This document shows positions 52,269 to 61,282 of a stretch of DNA of 64,000 nt, one piece after another. The notes beneath the pieces were generated by a model that was given only the letters and a program-made list of their open reading frames with translations, did no database searches and was not told where the DNA came from. Source of the stretch: Ketobacter sp036337295 (GTDB lineage Bacteria > Pseudomonadota > Gammaproteobacteria > Pseudomonadales > Ketobacteraceae); NCBI GenBank assembly GCA_036337295.1, contig JAYZEN010000002.1:86351-150350 (forward strand), written 5' to 3'. A program made the position numbers and the translations under genes. Each line of letters begins with the position of its first letter. The first letter of the stretch is position 1.

Positions 52269-53603
52269 CTATCCTTTTACCGCCCAGAGTTCCAGCTCCA
52301 ACCCCGGTATGTCCCCGGAAAAATGAAACGCGATACCACCGGATTTTTTGAGTTGCGACCAGTGTTCAGGGGATTTCTCCAATTGGAAATAGGTGCTGCC
52401 GGAGGTATAGGGCACCTGTCGTGGGGCCACCGGTTGGGGAATCAGACTGATGCCCGGCAACTGCAGGTTCACCAGCTCCCGCAGCTGTTCCACACCGCCG
52501 GCCTTCACCGAGCTGGGCAGGCGGGTCCGAACCGCGTCCGGACTCCACTCGCATTTCACCGCCAGGAAGAACTGGGCCTGGTCCAGCAGGGCGCGATCCT
52601 GAATCGGCGCCACCCGCACACCAAAACGACGCTCCTGCAGCGGCAGAGCCACGGCGGTCTGCTCGAACACAAGGCTCAGCGCCTGGCGCAACTCCCCCAT
52701 CAGCAGATTGAAGCAATGACTCAGGTTGCGGTGGTCATAGGGAATCTCGGCGGGGGCCAGTTTGGTGTCTGTGGTAAAAGTGGCCATTTCCCCGTTCAGC
52801 ATCACCAACTGGTGATACAGGGCTTCCGGATGCAGCTGCTGCACCTGATGCAGATGGCGCAACCCCGCCAAATACCGGTTCACCATCTGCAACAGCATGA
52901 AATCCGCGATATCCGTGGAGCCACGTCGGCCCGAAGCCGCTGACAGGCGCGAAGCAATGGCCTCCGCCCGGTGGCTCAGCAAACTCAGGGTCTCTTTGAG
53001 GAAAAACGTCAGACGCCGGGAGCTGTTCACCGCCAGACAGGGAGGAATATATTGGTCATCCAGTTCAATTCGGCCATCGGCATGGCTTTCCCGGATTCGG
53101 GCGATGGGCAACGCGGTGTAATCCGCCGTCAGTTCACTTTCCAGGAGTAGCCGAAAACGGGGCTGGGCCACGCTGACACTGACGGTCTTGCTGGCCCCCA
53201 GGTTGCTGTCCTGCACGTCCTCGTTGCTGACCGTCCAGCGGGTCAGGCTGTTTTCATCCTGGGCCGGTGCTGTTTCATCCGCCCCCAACAACAGAATGGG
53301 CAGGCCGAGATACACCAACAGGTTCTGTTTGCCCGGATGCACCTCCAGCAACAAACGCTGGGAACGGCTGTTGAGGGAGAACACGCTGCCATCTGCGAAG
53401 ATGCCATCTGCCTGGGACAGGGCAAAGGCACCCTGCTGCAGCAATTGCTCATCAATCTGCAACTGACGCAGCCCCCAGCCAAAGGGATTCAGCATCTGGG
53501 TGCGGGTCCGGAACTGCTGATCCAGGTAACGGTCGTGCTGCTGCAGGTGTTGAGGGCGGAGTAACATGCCCTCACTCCAAACTACCTTGTCATAAGACGG
53601 CAT
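52269..53603 (-). CDS. tssK: TssK, T6SS baseplate-membrane connector
   Basis: 444 residues, the family length, with the diagnostic start MPSYDKVVWSEGMLLRPQHL and the internal motif GLRQLQIDEQLLQQGAFAL. It links baseplate to the TssJLM complex. It precedes tssL by 13 bp. A 96-bp gap separates it from tssJ. Confidence 0.96.
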   Translation of the reverse strand: MPSYDKVVWSEGMLLRPQHLQQHDRYLDQQFRTRTQMLNPFGWGLRQLQIDEQLLQQGAFALSQADGIFADGSVFSLNSRSQRLLLEVHPGKQNLLVYLGLPILLLGADETAPAQDENSLTRWTVSNEDVQDSNLGASKTVSVSVAQPRFRLLLESELTADYTALPIARIRESHADGRIELDDQYIPPCLAVNSSRRLTFFLKETLSLLSHRAEAIASRLSAASGRRGSTDIADFMLLQMVNRYLAGLRHLHQVQQLHPEALYHQLVMLNGEMATFTTDTKLAPAEIPYDHRNLSHCFNLLMGELRQALSLVFEQTAVALPLQERRFGVRVAPIQDRALLDQAQFFLAVKCEWSPDAVRTRLPSSVKAGGVEQLRELVNLQLPGISLIPQPVAPRQVPYTSGSTYFQLEKSPEHWSQLKKSGGIAFHFSGDIPGLELELWAVKG

Positions 53604-53699
53604 GGAGTGGTATCTCCCTAAACATGGTATTAATGCCTAGAGAGACAGGGGCAGGGCAAAATTTCGGGAGGTTGTGTGCAGAAAACCACACTATTTCCC

Positions 53700-54161
53700 T
53701 TAACGGGGTGTAGCGACCTCAATCCCCCGGTGATTGAGCAGAACCGTGATCTGATTCTTTTCCCGCAAGGTCAGGGGCAGCACCAGGCGCCAGTTCACCT
53801 TATCCAGTTGGCGATAGGCCGCGAGCACCGCCACGTAATTGGACTCCGGCTTCAGCGCAAACCGCAGGTCCTGCACATCCCCGGGCTTGAACTCAAACTC
53901 TTCGGTGGCCACCAGATCCGCGCCCAGGGTCTGGGCTTCTGACTGGTACAGCGCGAAGAAATCCGCACCTTCAAAGACCGCCTGGGACTTCAGCTCCAGC
54001 ACCCGCACCACCACCGGCGACGGGCGCCCGTTGTCATCGGGATTCACATCCCCCCCGGCGACAATCCGCATATCCACCTTGGTCAGGTCCGACATGAAAT
54101 ATGCACAGCCCCCCAACCACAGCGCCAACAGCAGTACAACGGCGTGTTTCCCCCACTTCAT
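53700..54161 (-). CDS. tssJ: TssJ, T6SS outer-membrane lipoprotein
   Basis: 153 residues. The signal peptide ends at lipobox LGGC, and the beta-sandwich domain has RPSPVVVRVLELKSQAVFEG and ADFFALYQSEAQTLGADLV, typical of TssJ. It anchors TssM to the outer membrane. It starts 3 bp after tagH. Confidence 0.94.
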   Translation of the reverse strand: MKWGKHAVVLLLALWLGGCAYFMSDLTKVDMRIVAGGDVNPDDNGRPSPVVVRVLELKSQAVFEGADFFALYQSEAQTLGADLVATEEFEFKPGDVQDLRFALKPESNYVAVLAAYRQLDKVNWRLVLPLTLREKNQITVLLNHRGIEVATPR

Positions 54162-54164
54162 GCG

Positions 54165-55661
54165 TTACTTTCCTTTACGTTTTCTGGTTTTCTTGAGTTT
54201 GGAAATCTGTTCATCATAGGCCCGGGCAAAGGGCTCGGCGAACAGGCTGGAGAAGATATCATCCTCTGCCAGCAAATCCTTGTGCAATTCCCGATAGGCA
54301 TCCCAATAACGGGCCGTCTTGGAACCGATGGAAAGCCCACCCCCCCGGCCTTTTTCAAACCGCTGCTCCAGCGCCTCAGGGGACAGGGTATCCAGCAGCT
54401 CCAGGAACGCCCCCTGCATCCCCGCCATCACCGCCAGCTGGTGCTCCTGAAAATCCTCAAAGCATTCCTCGATGGCCTGGTCCATGGGCAGGAACGAGCC
54501 CACCTCCCGACTGAGCAGGTGTTTGATGGCCTGCTCCCCATTGGCGGACAGCTTGATCGGGTTATTGTCATGCATGTTCACCAGGGTCATATCCAGGCGA
54601 AACTCATTCTTCATTCTGGCCCGCATCTGGGAGGCGGACACCAGGCCCCGCATGCAGAGCCGCAACAGCATGCCCGCCCGCCGCAGGAATGCCTCGCCGC
54701 CGGCGTTTTCCACTTCCTGGACACTGATGCCCATGCCTTCGGCGAAGGCTTGCAGCGCAGCACCGGAACCCTGATCAGAGGCCGCGGTGGGCTGGCTCTT
54801 CAACGGGGCGATGGCGGTCTGCAAATTCTGCAGATCCTCCATGTTCATGTCCCACTCCGAATCCACCTCCGCCCATTGCGGCAGCGGCGGGATATCCGCT
54901 TTGCCGGGCAGACGCTCGCCCCCACCATCGTTGTTTTTCGCGGCAGCGCCTGGTGGGATGAGCGGGGGCTTGTGTGCTGCGGGTTCCGGGAGTGAGGAAT
55001 CCTGCCCCGGCGGTTCATGCAAGGGCTCATCCCACCAGTTCTCGGGCAGTTCCCCACCCAAAGACTTGGCATTCGATGCCGGGGGTTCGGGGGGGTGAAT
55101 GGGCTGCGGGGACTGGACTTTAGGCACCTCGAAAGGGGCTTTCTCCGGCGCCAGATCATCCGGCATGGAGTGGGCCTGGCGGTGCCAGCCTTCCCGTTCA
55201 GCCGTGGTTTTTGCCTTGGCCTGCTCGGCCGCCCACTGGTCCACCTGATCCATCGGATTGGCAGCAGACACCGCCCCCGGCCGGCCCGGCATGGCGGGCC
55301 TTGGCACCTGCAGCGGCGGTGGGTCCAGCTCGCGACCCGGCTCCAGGTTCACCTGAACCTGAAAGTGAATCTGCCCCATCAGCAACTTGTCGCCGTCACC
55401 GAGCGGGGTGGCGCGGTTCTTCTCCAACGTTTCCACCCCATTCAGGTAGATGCCGTTGGTGCTGATATCGGTAATGAAAAACTGCCCGGACTCGTAGGAC
55501 ACAATGGCATGACGACCGGACATGTGGCGAGTCTGATCAGGAATCACCCAATCGCAACCGGCGGATCGCCCAATCACACCACCGGCCGGATAGAACACAT
55601 GACGGGCATTCTGGCCCATCAGGTGCTTTTCTGTGCTCACTACTTCGAGTACTAGTTCCAT
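54165..55661 (-). CDS. tagH: TagH-like FHA-domain protein (T6SS)
   Basis: 498 residues from the ATG at 55661. The FHA domain near residues 25-95 has GRSAGCDWVI, SGRHAIV and ITDISTNGIYLNG, which bind phospho-Thr. A Pro-rich linker (about 125-310) leads to a C-terminal domain typical of type VI FHA proteins (LLRLCMRGLVSASQMRARMK). It is the expected PpkA substrate that triggers assembly on phosphorylation. First gene of the tagH-tssJ-K-L-M-pppA-ppkA unit, divergent from vgrG. Confidence 0.92.
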   Translation of the reverse strand: MELVLEVVSTEKHLMGQNARHVFYPAGGVIGRSAGCDWVIPDQTRHMSGRHAIVSYESGQFFITDISTNGIYLNGVETLEKNRATPLGDGDKLLMGQIHFQVQVNLEPGRELDPPPLQVPRPAMPGRPGAVSAANPMDQVDQWAAEQAKAKTTAEREGWHRQAHSMPDDLAPEKAPFEVPKVQSPQPIHPPEPPASNAKSLGGELPENWWDEPLHEPPGQDSSLPEPAAHKPPLIPPGAAAKNNDGGGERLPGKADIPPLPQWAEVDSEWDMNMEDLQNLQTAIAPLKSQPTAASDQGSGAALQAFAEGMGISVQEVENAGGEAFLRRAGMLLRLCMRGLVSASQMRARMKNEFRLDMTLVNMHDNNPIKLSANGEQAIKHLLSREVGSFLPMDQAIEECFEDFQEHQLAVMAGMQGAFLELLDTLSPEALEQRFEKGRGGGLSIGSKTARYWDAYRELHKDLLAEDDIFSSLFAEPFARAYDEQISKLKKTRKRKGK

Positions 55662-55742
55662 TATTCCCAAACGGTTCCCAAACTGTTCTCTAACTGCCTA
55701 ACCCATCAGTCATTTGTGGTATGCCTGCATAGTCTAAACGGT

Positions 55743-55767
55743 CCCGCCCGGTTTGGCGGGATTTTTT
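55743..55767 (+). terminator. Terminator-like hairpin in the vgrG leader
   Basis: A perfect 6-bp stem CCCGCC/GGCGGG with loop CGGTTT is followed by ATTTTTT on the plus strand. No plus-strand gene ends before it; it lies 80-105 bp upstream of vgrG. It may be an attenuator or the end of a short untranslated RNA. Confidence 0.6.
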
Positions 55768-55848
55768 ACCCGTTTCCGGTCTTTATAGGGTGAACGTAAC
55801 ACTCAACCACCACTAACCGTAACCGCAGACCGGACTCAAGCCGCCCTT

Positions 55849-58800
55849 ATGACCTCACGTCCAGCCAACTCCAGTCGTTTCAGCCTAGCCATTCATGGCA
55901 TCGACGAGTCCTTCCGCCTCACCCGCCTGCGCGGTGCCTCTGCAATTGGCGATCTGTATGAATATGACATTTCCTGCGCAAGTAAAAGTCAAAAAATTAC
56001 ACTGGAAGACCTGCTTAATCACTCGGTTCTGATCACCATTCATGACCTGACCGGGGCCGGAGCACCCCGCTTCCTGCGCGGCATCATCAGTGAAGCCGCC
56101 TATCTGAACCACGGTCGGGAATACAGTGAATACCAATTGAAAGTGGTGCCAACTTTCTGGATCTGCACACAAAAACGCGGCTTTCGAATTTTTCAGGACA
56201 CGTCACCGAACGCCATTATCCTGGGCCTTCTCAAAGAGCATGGGATCAGCGGAGACCTGCTGCAGGACCGCACCCAGGCGGCACCCAAACGGCCCTATTG
56301 CACCCAGTACGGTGAAACCGACTATGAATTCATCACCCGGTTGATGGCTGAGGAAGGCTGGCATTTCCATTTTATCAACACACCGCAGAAGCAGATCCTG
56401 GTGCTGGCCGATAACAACCAGGCGTTTGCGAAGAAAAGCGGGCGTGCCAGGCTCCGCTACGAGCAGGAAAGCAGCCGTCCTCAGCAGGAAGAGTGTGTAC
56501 ATCTGCTGCACAGTCAACACCAGCTGCAAACCGGGCAGATCCGCCTGGGTGACTACCAGTTTGAGAAACCATCGCTGACGCTGCAGGAAACCAGCGCAGG
56601 CCATGAGCCCGCCCTGGAGCACTATCACTTCCCCGGTCATTTCAACGAGCCGGGGCGCGGTAAGGCCCTCTCCCAGCGCTACCTGGAGCAGTCCGAGTAT
56701 CCACGCCAGATCGTCACCATGGAGACCCACTCCATCCATTGTGAGTCCGGTCAGACCTTCACCCTGGAGAAGCACCCCAACGCGGGGATCAACCAGCGCT
56801 ATCTGATCATCCGCAGTGAACTGGAAGCCGAGCAACCACAATCCCTGGATTCCGGCGCCAGCAACACACCGGCCCGCTGCATCAGCCGCCTGCTGTGCAT
56901 CCCCTATAGCACCCCGTACCGCCCGCCTTGGCAATTCACCCGCCCACAGGTGCCAGGCCCCCATAACGCCATTGTGACCGGCCCCAAAGGGGAAGAGATC
57001 TACACCGACCAGCACGGCCGCATCAAAGTACAGTTTTACTGGGATCGCGAAGGCCAGGCCAACGAACGCACCAGCTGCTGGCTGCGCGTCAACCAGCCCA
57101 TCGCCGGTATCCAGTGGGGGGGCATCAGCCTGCCCCGCATCGGACAGGAAGTGATCGTTGATTTTGAGCACGGAGACCCGGATCGCCCGGTGATGACCGG
57201 CCGGGTCTACAACGGCCAGAACCTGCCACCCTACCCCCTGCCCGCCCACAAAACCCGGTCCACCCTGAAGAGCCTGTCCAGCCCCGGTGGTGGCGGTTAT
57301 CACGAAGTTCGGCTGGAAGATAAAAAAGGCAGCGAACAGATTTTTCTGCGGGCGGAAAAAGACCTGGACCTGCGGGTGATGAACGACCTGAAATCCCAGA
57401 CCGACCGGGACCAACATCTAACGGTGGCCAACGTGCTATCGGAGGAGATCGGCAAGGACCTGCACTCTGAAGTGGGGGCCAACCAGAATGACGACGTTGG
57501 CCAAACCCTATCCCTCAGCACCGGCAAAGACCTGCAGCTTAAAATCAGTGGCGCCCATGTGGTTCAGTCCGGCAATAGCATCCACATTAAAGTGGGCAGC
57601 AAGGCAATTCTGCAGGGCGGCATGAGCCTGTCGGTAAAAGGCGGCGCCGGGGTGATCACCCTGGACCCGTCCGGGGTGGCCATATTGGGTCCACTGGTGC
57701 GCATCAATGAAGGCGGTGGCGGCGGTTCTGCCCAATCGGCCAACCCCACCCGGCCAGGCACACCCGCTGAAGCGGATAACGACCGCCCCGGCGCCCGTAT
57801 CCGGGCGGCCACCGGCGCCAACACCGCCTTGCCACCCGCCATTGACTTTGAACGCACCCGGGCCCAGTTGGCCACACTGCAGGAGGCGGCGGAGTTGAAT
57901 TCGCCGTTTGTAGAGGAATGCCCCGAATGTGCCCTCTTCGCCCAACAACAGGCGGCAGCCATGGCCGCGGCACATGAGGCAACCAGCGAAGCAGTCAGTG
58001 AAGCAGCCGTCACCACCAACACCCTGGACTTGATCTGCATCGATGCCGACGGAGGCCCCGCCGCCAACCTGCCCTACCGGGTCACCCTGGCGGACGGCAG
58101 CGTGCGCAGCGGCACCCTGGACGCAAACGGCCAATGCAGCCTGGACGGGCTGCCACCCGGTACCGCCTCGGTGGAGTATGCAGAAGAGGTCAACGAGGCA
58201 GAGCTGGCAGAAACCCGCCGAGAAATCGCAGCCGCACTGCAGGAAATTGTTGCCGCCGAAGAGCAGGAAAAGGCAGCCATTGAAGCAGAGTACGCCAAGC
58301 AGGGTGCGGTGGGCCAGTGGTGGGAAGAGGAAAAAGCCAAAGCCCGGGGCATGGGTAAATCCGTGGTGGGGCTGCTCTCCTTCCTCAAGGAGGTCAACGA
58401 CCTGGCACCGATGAACGCGTTCATGAGCGCCCACAAGGTAGCCTGGGATTCCTGGCGCAACACCGATGACCGCCCCTACCTGCAACGCTTCAGCGAAAAC
58501 CTGACGGAGTCCCAATTCAAGGAAGTGGCCGACGTGCTGGGCTTTGATCCCCGCAGCATCTCCCGGGAAGGCATGGCCGAAGCCTGGGCCATGGCCAACT
58601 TTGTCTGGGATGATCCTGAGACCCAGAAACTGCTGGTGGAGTTTGGCGGTGATTACGTATCGGCCCAACATAAGCTGGAGATTCTGGAGTTTGGCGCCGG
58701 CGCCGCAACGGAAATCGCCATCGATGCACTGATTACAGCCGCCACCGCAGGGCTAGGCCTGGCCGTGGCCGCTGGAACCAAGTTGCATTATCTGGACAAA

Positions 58801-59760
58801 TTCAAGAAACTGGGCCCGTTGTTTAAAAAACTGGCGGAGTTACGGAAGAAGGCGTTTCAGCGGAAGCAGAAGGCTGGGCAGACTGGGGGGGAAATTCCGG
58901 AGCAGTTGGATAAGCCTGGGGTTGTTGAGCCTCGCACCAGCAGACTTCCTCCAACTCCTCAAACCATGGATGAAGTGTTAACTCGAATGGATATAGCCAC
59001 AGAAAAAGTAGCAGAAGCTCGACGCAATGGAACAGATTTGCCCACTTCTCCATTTACAACTGAAGATAAGTTAAGAATCGTTGAAGAAGGCCTGCAAGAA
59101 AAATATATAGTCAGGATTATCAAGACTAACTATGCCAAAGACACTGGCAGTATTGGTTGGGTTAACCCTGATACGGGCAGATCGACCTATTGGACGACCA
59201 CCTACACCCAACTTGAGTATGCGGACAAAGATGCCGAGCTGATTGCAAAGGCCGTAGGAACCGATTACGACCCTAAAAGCGAATATACACTGCTTGTTAT
59301 CGATGCAGAACAAGCAGCAAAAACGGGCGATATGACTACATTTATTCCCACCTATGAGCGACTGGGAGAGCTTGCTAAAACAGATATGCCACATATAAAT
59401 CCAGAGCATATCGATTCAGTCATGACACCTGAATACTCTGCCACTTATGAAGCATCGATTGAGAAAGCGAAGGGTTATGGGTTTGACATAAAGAGTGAAG
59501 ACGACATGATGGCTTTTGCAAAGAACGCAAAGCTGACGCCTGAAGATGTGCAACTTTTGGACACAAGACAGGAAATCAACAATCAATATGGCGCTAATGA
59601 ACTGTTTTTGGGAAATGGCCTAACAAAAGATGTTAACGGAAGTACAAGTTCTGATGGTTATGGAATGGTAGAAACTTTCACTCTGGACAAAAAGCCTGGT
59701 TTACTGGGAGACTTAGAAAAAAATGGGGTACTTCAGAGAGTGCCGTTAACCTCCTACTAA
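55849..59760 (+). CDS. vgrG: Specialised VgrG (TssI) with unrecognised C-terminal effector domain
   Basis: 1303 residues. Residues 1 to about 620 are a standard VgrG: gp27-like part (FSLAIHGIDESFRLTRLRG, QYGETDYEFITRLMAEEGW), gp5 OB fold (GRIKVQFYWDREGQANERTSCWLRV, split for clarity) and a DUF2345-type needle (GGVSLSVKGGAGVITLDPSG-like). Residues about 727-778 form a transthyretin/carboxypeptidase-regulatory-like beta unit, 778-815 a coiled coil, and 948-976 an Ala/Gly-rich hydrophobic segment. From about residue 1030 base composition turns AT-rich and the sequence (KYIVRIIKTNYAKDTGSIGW, YWTTTYTQLEYADKD, ELFLGNGLTKDVNGSTSSDG) matches no toxin family I know. The next gene is a probable immunity gene. 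No ribosome site is obvious before the ATG. Confidence 0.93.
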   Translation: MTSRPANSSRFSLAIHGIDESFRLTRLRGASAIGDLYEYDISCASKSQKITLEDLLNHSVLITIHDLTGAGAPRFLRGIISEAAYLNHGREYSEYQLKVVPTFWICTQKRGFRIFQDTSPNAIILGLLKEHGISGDLLQDRTQAAPKRPYCTQYGETDYEFITRLMAEEGWHFHFINTPQKQILVLADNNQAFAKKSGRARLRYEQESSRPQQEECVHLLHSQHQLQTGQIRLGDYQFEKPSLTLQETSAGHEPALEHYHFPGHFNEPGRGKALSQRYLEQSEYPRQIVTMETHSIHCESGQTFTLEKHPNAGINQRYLIIRSELEAEQPQSLDSGASNTPARCISRLLCIPYSTPYRPPWQFTRPQVPGPHNAIVTGPKGEEIYTDQHGRIKVQFYWDREGQANERTSCWLRVNQPIAGIQWGGISLPRIGQEVIVDFEHGDPDRPVMTGRVYNGQNLPPYPLPAHKTRSTLKSLSSPGGGGYHEVRLEDKKGSEQIFLRAEKDLDLRVMNDLKSQTDRDQHLTVANVLSEEIGKDLHSEVGANQNDDVGQTLSLSTGKDLQLKISGAHVVQSGNSIHIKVGSKAILQGGMSLSVKGGAGVITLDPSGVAILGPLVRINEGGGGGSAQSANPTRPGTPAEADNDRPGARIRAATGANTALPPAIDFERTRAQLATLQEAAELNSPFVEECPECALFAQQQAAAMAAAHEATSEAVSEAAVTTNTLDLICIDADGGPAANLPYRVTLADGSVRSGTLDANGQCSLDGLPPGTASVEYAEEVNEAELAETRREIAAALQEIVAAEEQEKAAIEAEYAKQGAVGQWWEEEKAKARGMGKSVVGLLSFLKEVNDLAPMNAFMSAHKVAWDSWRNTDDRPYLQRFSENLTESQFKEVADVLGFDPRSISREGMAEAWAMANFVWDDPETQKLLVEFGGDYVSAQHKLEILEFGAGAATEIAIDALITAATAGLGLAVAAGTKLHYLDKFKKLGPLFKKLAELRKKAFQRKQKAGQTGGEIPEQLDKPGVVEPRTSRLPPTPQTMDEVLTRMDIATEKVAEARRNGTDLPTSPFTTEDKLRIVEEGLQEKYIVRIIKTNYAKDTGSIGWVNPDTGRSTYWTTTYTQLEYADKDAELIAKAVGTDYDPKSEYTLLVIDAEQAAKTGDMTTFIPTYERLGELAKTDMPHINPEHIDSVMTPEYSATYEASIEKAKGYGFDIKSEDDMMAFAKNAKLTPEDVQLLDTRQEINNQYGANELFLGNGLTKDVNGSTSSDGYGMVETFTLDKKPGLLGDLEKNGVLQRVPLTSY

Positions 59761-59782
59761 ACGCAAAGAAGAGAATCACAGA

Positions 59783-60295
59783 ATGCAGGATTCTGATCAA
59801 ATAGATCCAAATACCATCAGCCAAAACCCCAAAGTAATTGCATCAATAGTTGACCCAAACAATCACGACCGAACATTCTATATATTGATTGACGAAAGCC
59901 ACTCTATTATTGCGTCGGCAAAAATGCACACCTACCCGGCAACAGGAAAAAGCGAGTGGTTAACTCACCAATTGGAGTTCCCAACAGCCGGAATTAAGTG
60001 GATTGTAAACACAATAGAGAATAAGTTTCTCAAGCTCTCTTATGAAGGCGGATTACCCGCCGATGTCCGTCATTTTGAAGAAATCGTAGATGGCGAGGAA
60101 CTGGGCATCAGCAGAGCAATGGGATTAGGCACCGATGACAACAGGGAATCCGGTTACACGATATACACTCACTCACGCAAAAGCGAATGGGATACGTCCA
60201 AGAAAATGAGTTTTACCGATTCATTCCTCTTTGAGCATGGATTTTTTGATCTATTAAAAGACCTTGCAGCTAAAATTGAAAAAGGCATCATCTAG
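59783..60295 (+). CDS. Probable immunity protein for the VgrG effector
   Basis: 170 residues, starting 22 bp after the vgrG stop. No signal peptide or membrane helix, so cytoplasmic. It is acidic and beta-rich in appearance (RTFYILIDESHSIIASAKMH, IKWIVNTIENKFLKLSYEGG, SGYTIYTHSRKSEWDTSKK). No family is recognised. Position, size, shared AT-rich composition with the end of vgrG and lack of secretion signal suggest it neutralises the effector inside the producing cell. This is inference from context. Confidence 0.7.
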   Translation: MQDSDQIDPNTISQNPKVIASIVDPNNHDRTFYILIDESHSIIASAKMHTYPATGKSEWLTHQLEFPTAGIKWIVNTIENKFLKLSYEGGLPADVRHFEEIVDGEELGISRAMGLGTDDNRESGYTIYTHSRKSEWDTSKKMSFTDSFLFEHGFFDLLKDLAAKIEKGII

Positions 60296-60566
60296 GGAAC
60301 AAAGGCATACGTTCAATTTTCTTTTCACACATCGGAAAACAATCTTATCTCGAATGATGCCAATATGAGCTACGTGCAAAACCATCCACTGCTCCCCCCC
60401 TTGACAAGATTAATCGGCACGACCAATTGCCAAACATTTGTCAGATCATAGCCCAACGACAAGAAGGCAACCTCCAAGACGATGGTAAGCGCCCGATAAA
60501 CCGCCTCTAGGCAAAGCTCTTTTTGATCTCTAACCTCCAATCACATGATCACCCAGGAGGTTGAAG

Positions 60567-60914
60567 ATGAAATCACGTAAACGCCTGACCCAGGCACAAT
60601 GGAAAGCCCACATCGAAGCTTGGCAGCAATCCGGTGGCACACAGGCCGATTATTGCCGTAAGCATGGCTTGACCGACAAAGTGTTCAGCCTGTGGAAGCG
60701 ACGCTTCCAACGGGAGAACGTAATTGATGCGCTTCGCCCCACTCGTTCCAAGCCCACCACCACAGATTTCGTACCTATCAAGGTGGTAACCCAATCTCCC
60801 AGTCAGGGCCAGATCCTGTTACGCCTGCCCAATGGCATTGAACTCCAGCTGGCCGTTGCCACCTTCAATAGCCTGAATGCTAACGTGGTCAGCGACCTAT
60901 GCCAGATTCGCTGA
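60567..60914 (+). CDS. tnpA: IS66 accessory protein TnpA
   Basis: 115 residues from the ATG at 60567, six bases after a perfect AGGAGG. The helix-turn-helix-like N-terminus (WKAHIEAWQQSGGTQADYCRKHGL) and the end IELQLAVATFNSLN match IS66 TnpA. It overlaps tnpB by 16 bp, suggesting coupling. Confidence 0.92.
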   Translation: MKSRKRLTQAQWKAHIEAWQQSGGTQADYCRKHGLTDKVFSLWKRRFQRENVIDALRPTRSKPTTTDFVPIKVVTQSPSQGQILLRLPNGIELQLAVATFNSLNANVVSDLCQIR

Positions 60915-61264
60915 TTACCGTTCCGCCGCACCTGAAAGTCTATCTGGGAGTAAAGCCGGTGGACATGCGCAAATCGTTCGATGGTTTAAGTGCCTGGATA
61001 CACGACCAGCTGAAACAAAATCCCATGGCACCGGTGCTGTTTGTGTTCCGCAACAAGCGAGCGGATCGTATCAAGTGTTTGTACTGGGATCGTAACGGAT
61101 TTGCGCTCTGGTATAAACGCCTGGAAAAAGGCACCTTCAAATGGCCACGAGGTGGCGAACAGGAGCTGTGTATCACCTCACAAGAATTAAATTTACTGAT
61201 GGATGGCGTTGATATCGGAAAGTTAAAACGCTTACCCTCACTCTCGTTCAGTAATGAATTTTAA
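60899..61264 (+). CDS. tnpB: IS66 Orf2-like protein TnpB
   Basis: 121 residues with the diagnostic VYLGVKPVDMRKSFDGLSAW and CLYWDRNGFALWYKRLEKGTF motifs of IS66 TnpB (IS66_Orf2), needed for transposition but not itself the transposase. Confidence 0.96.
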   Translation: MPDSLITVPPHLKVYLGVKPVDMRKSFDGLSAWIHDQLKQNPMAPVLFVFRNKRADRIKCLYWDRNGFALWYKRLEKGTFKWPRGGEQELCITSQELNLLMDGVDIGKLKRLPSLSFSNEF

Positions 61265-61282
61265 CGGACTAAACAAACACGC

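Noticed and set aside
56203..58671. Long minus-strand open frames opposite vgrG
   Set aside because: Antisense shadows of vgrG; no ribosome sites or family features.
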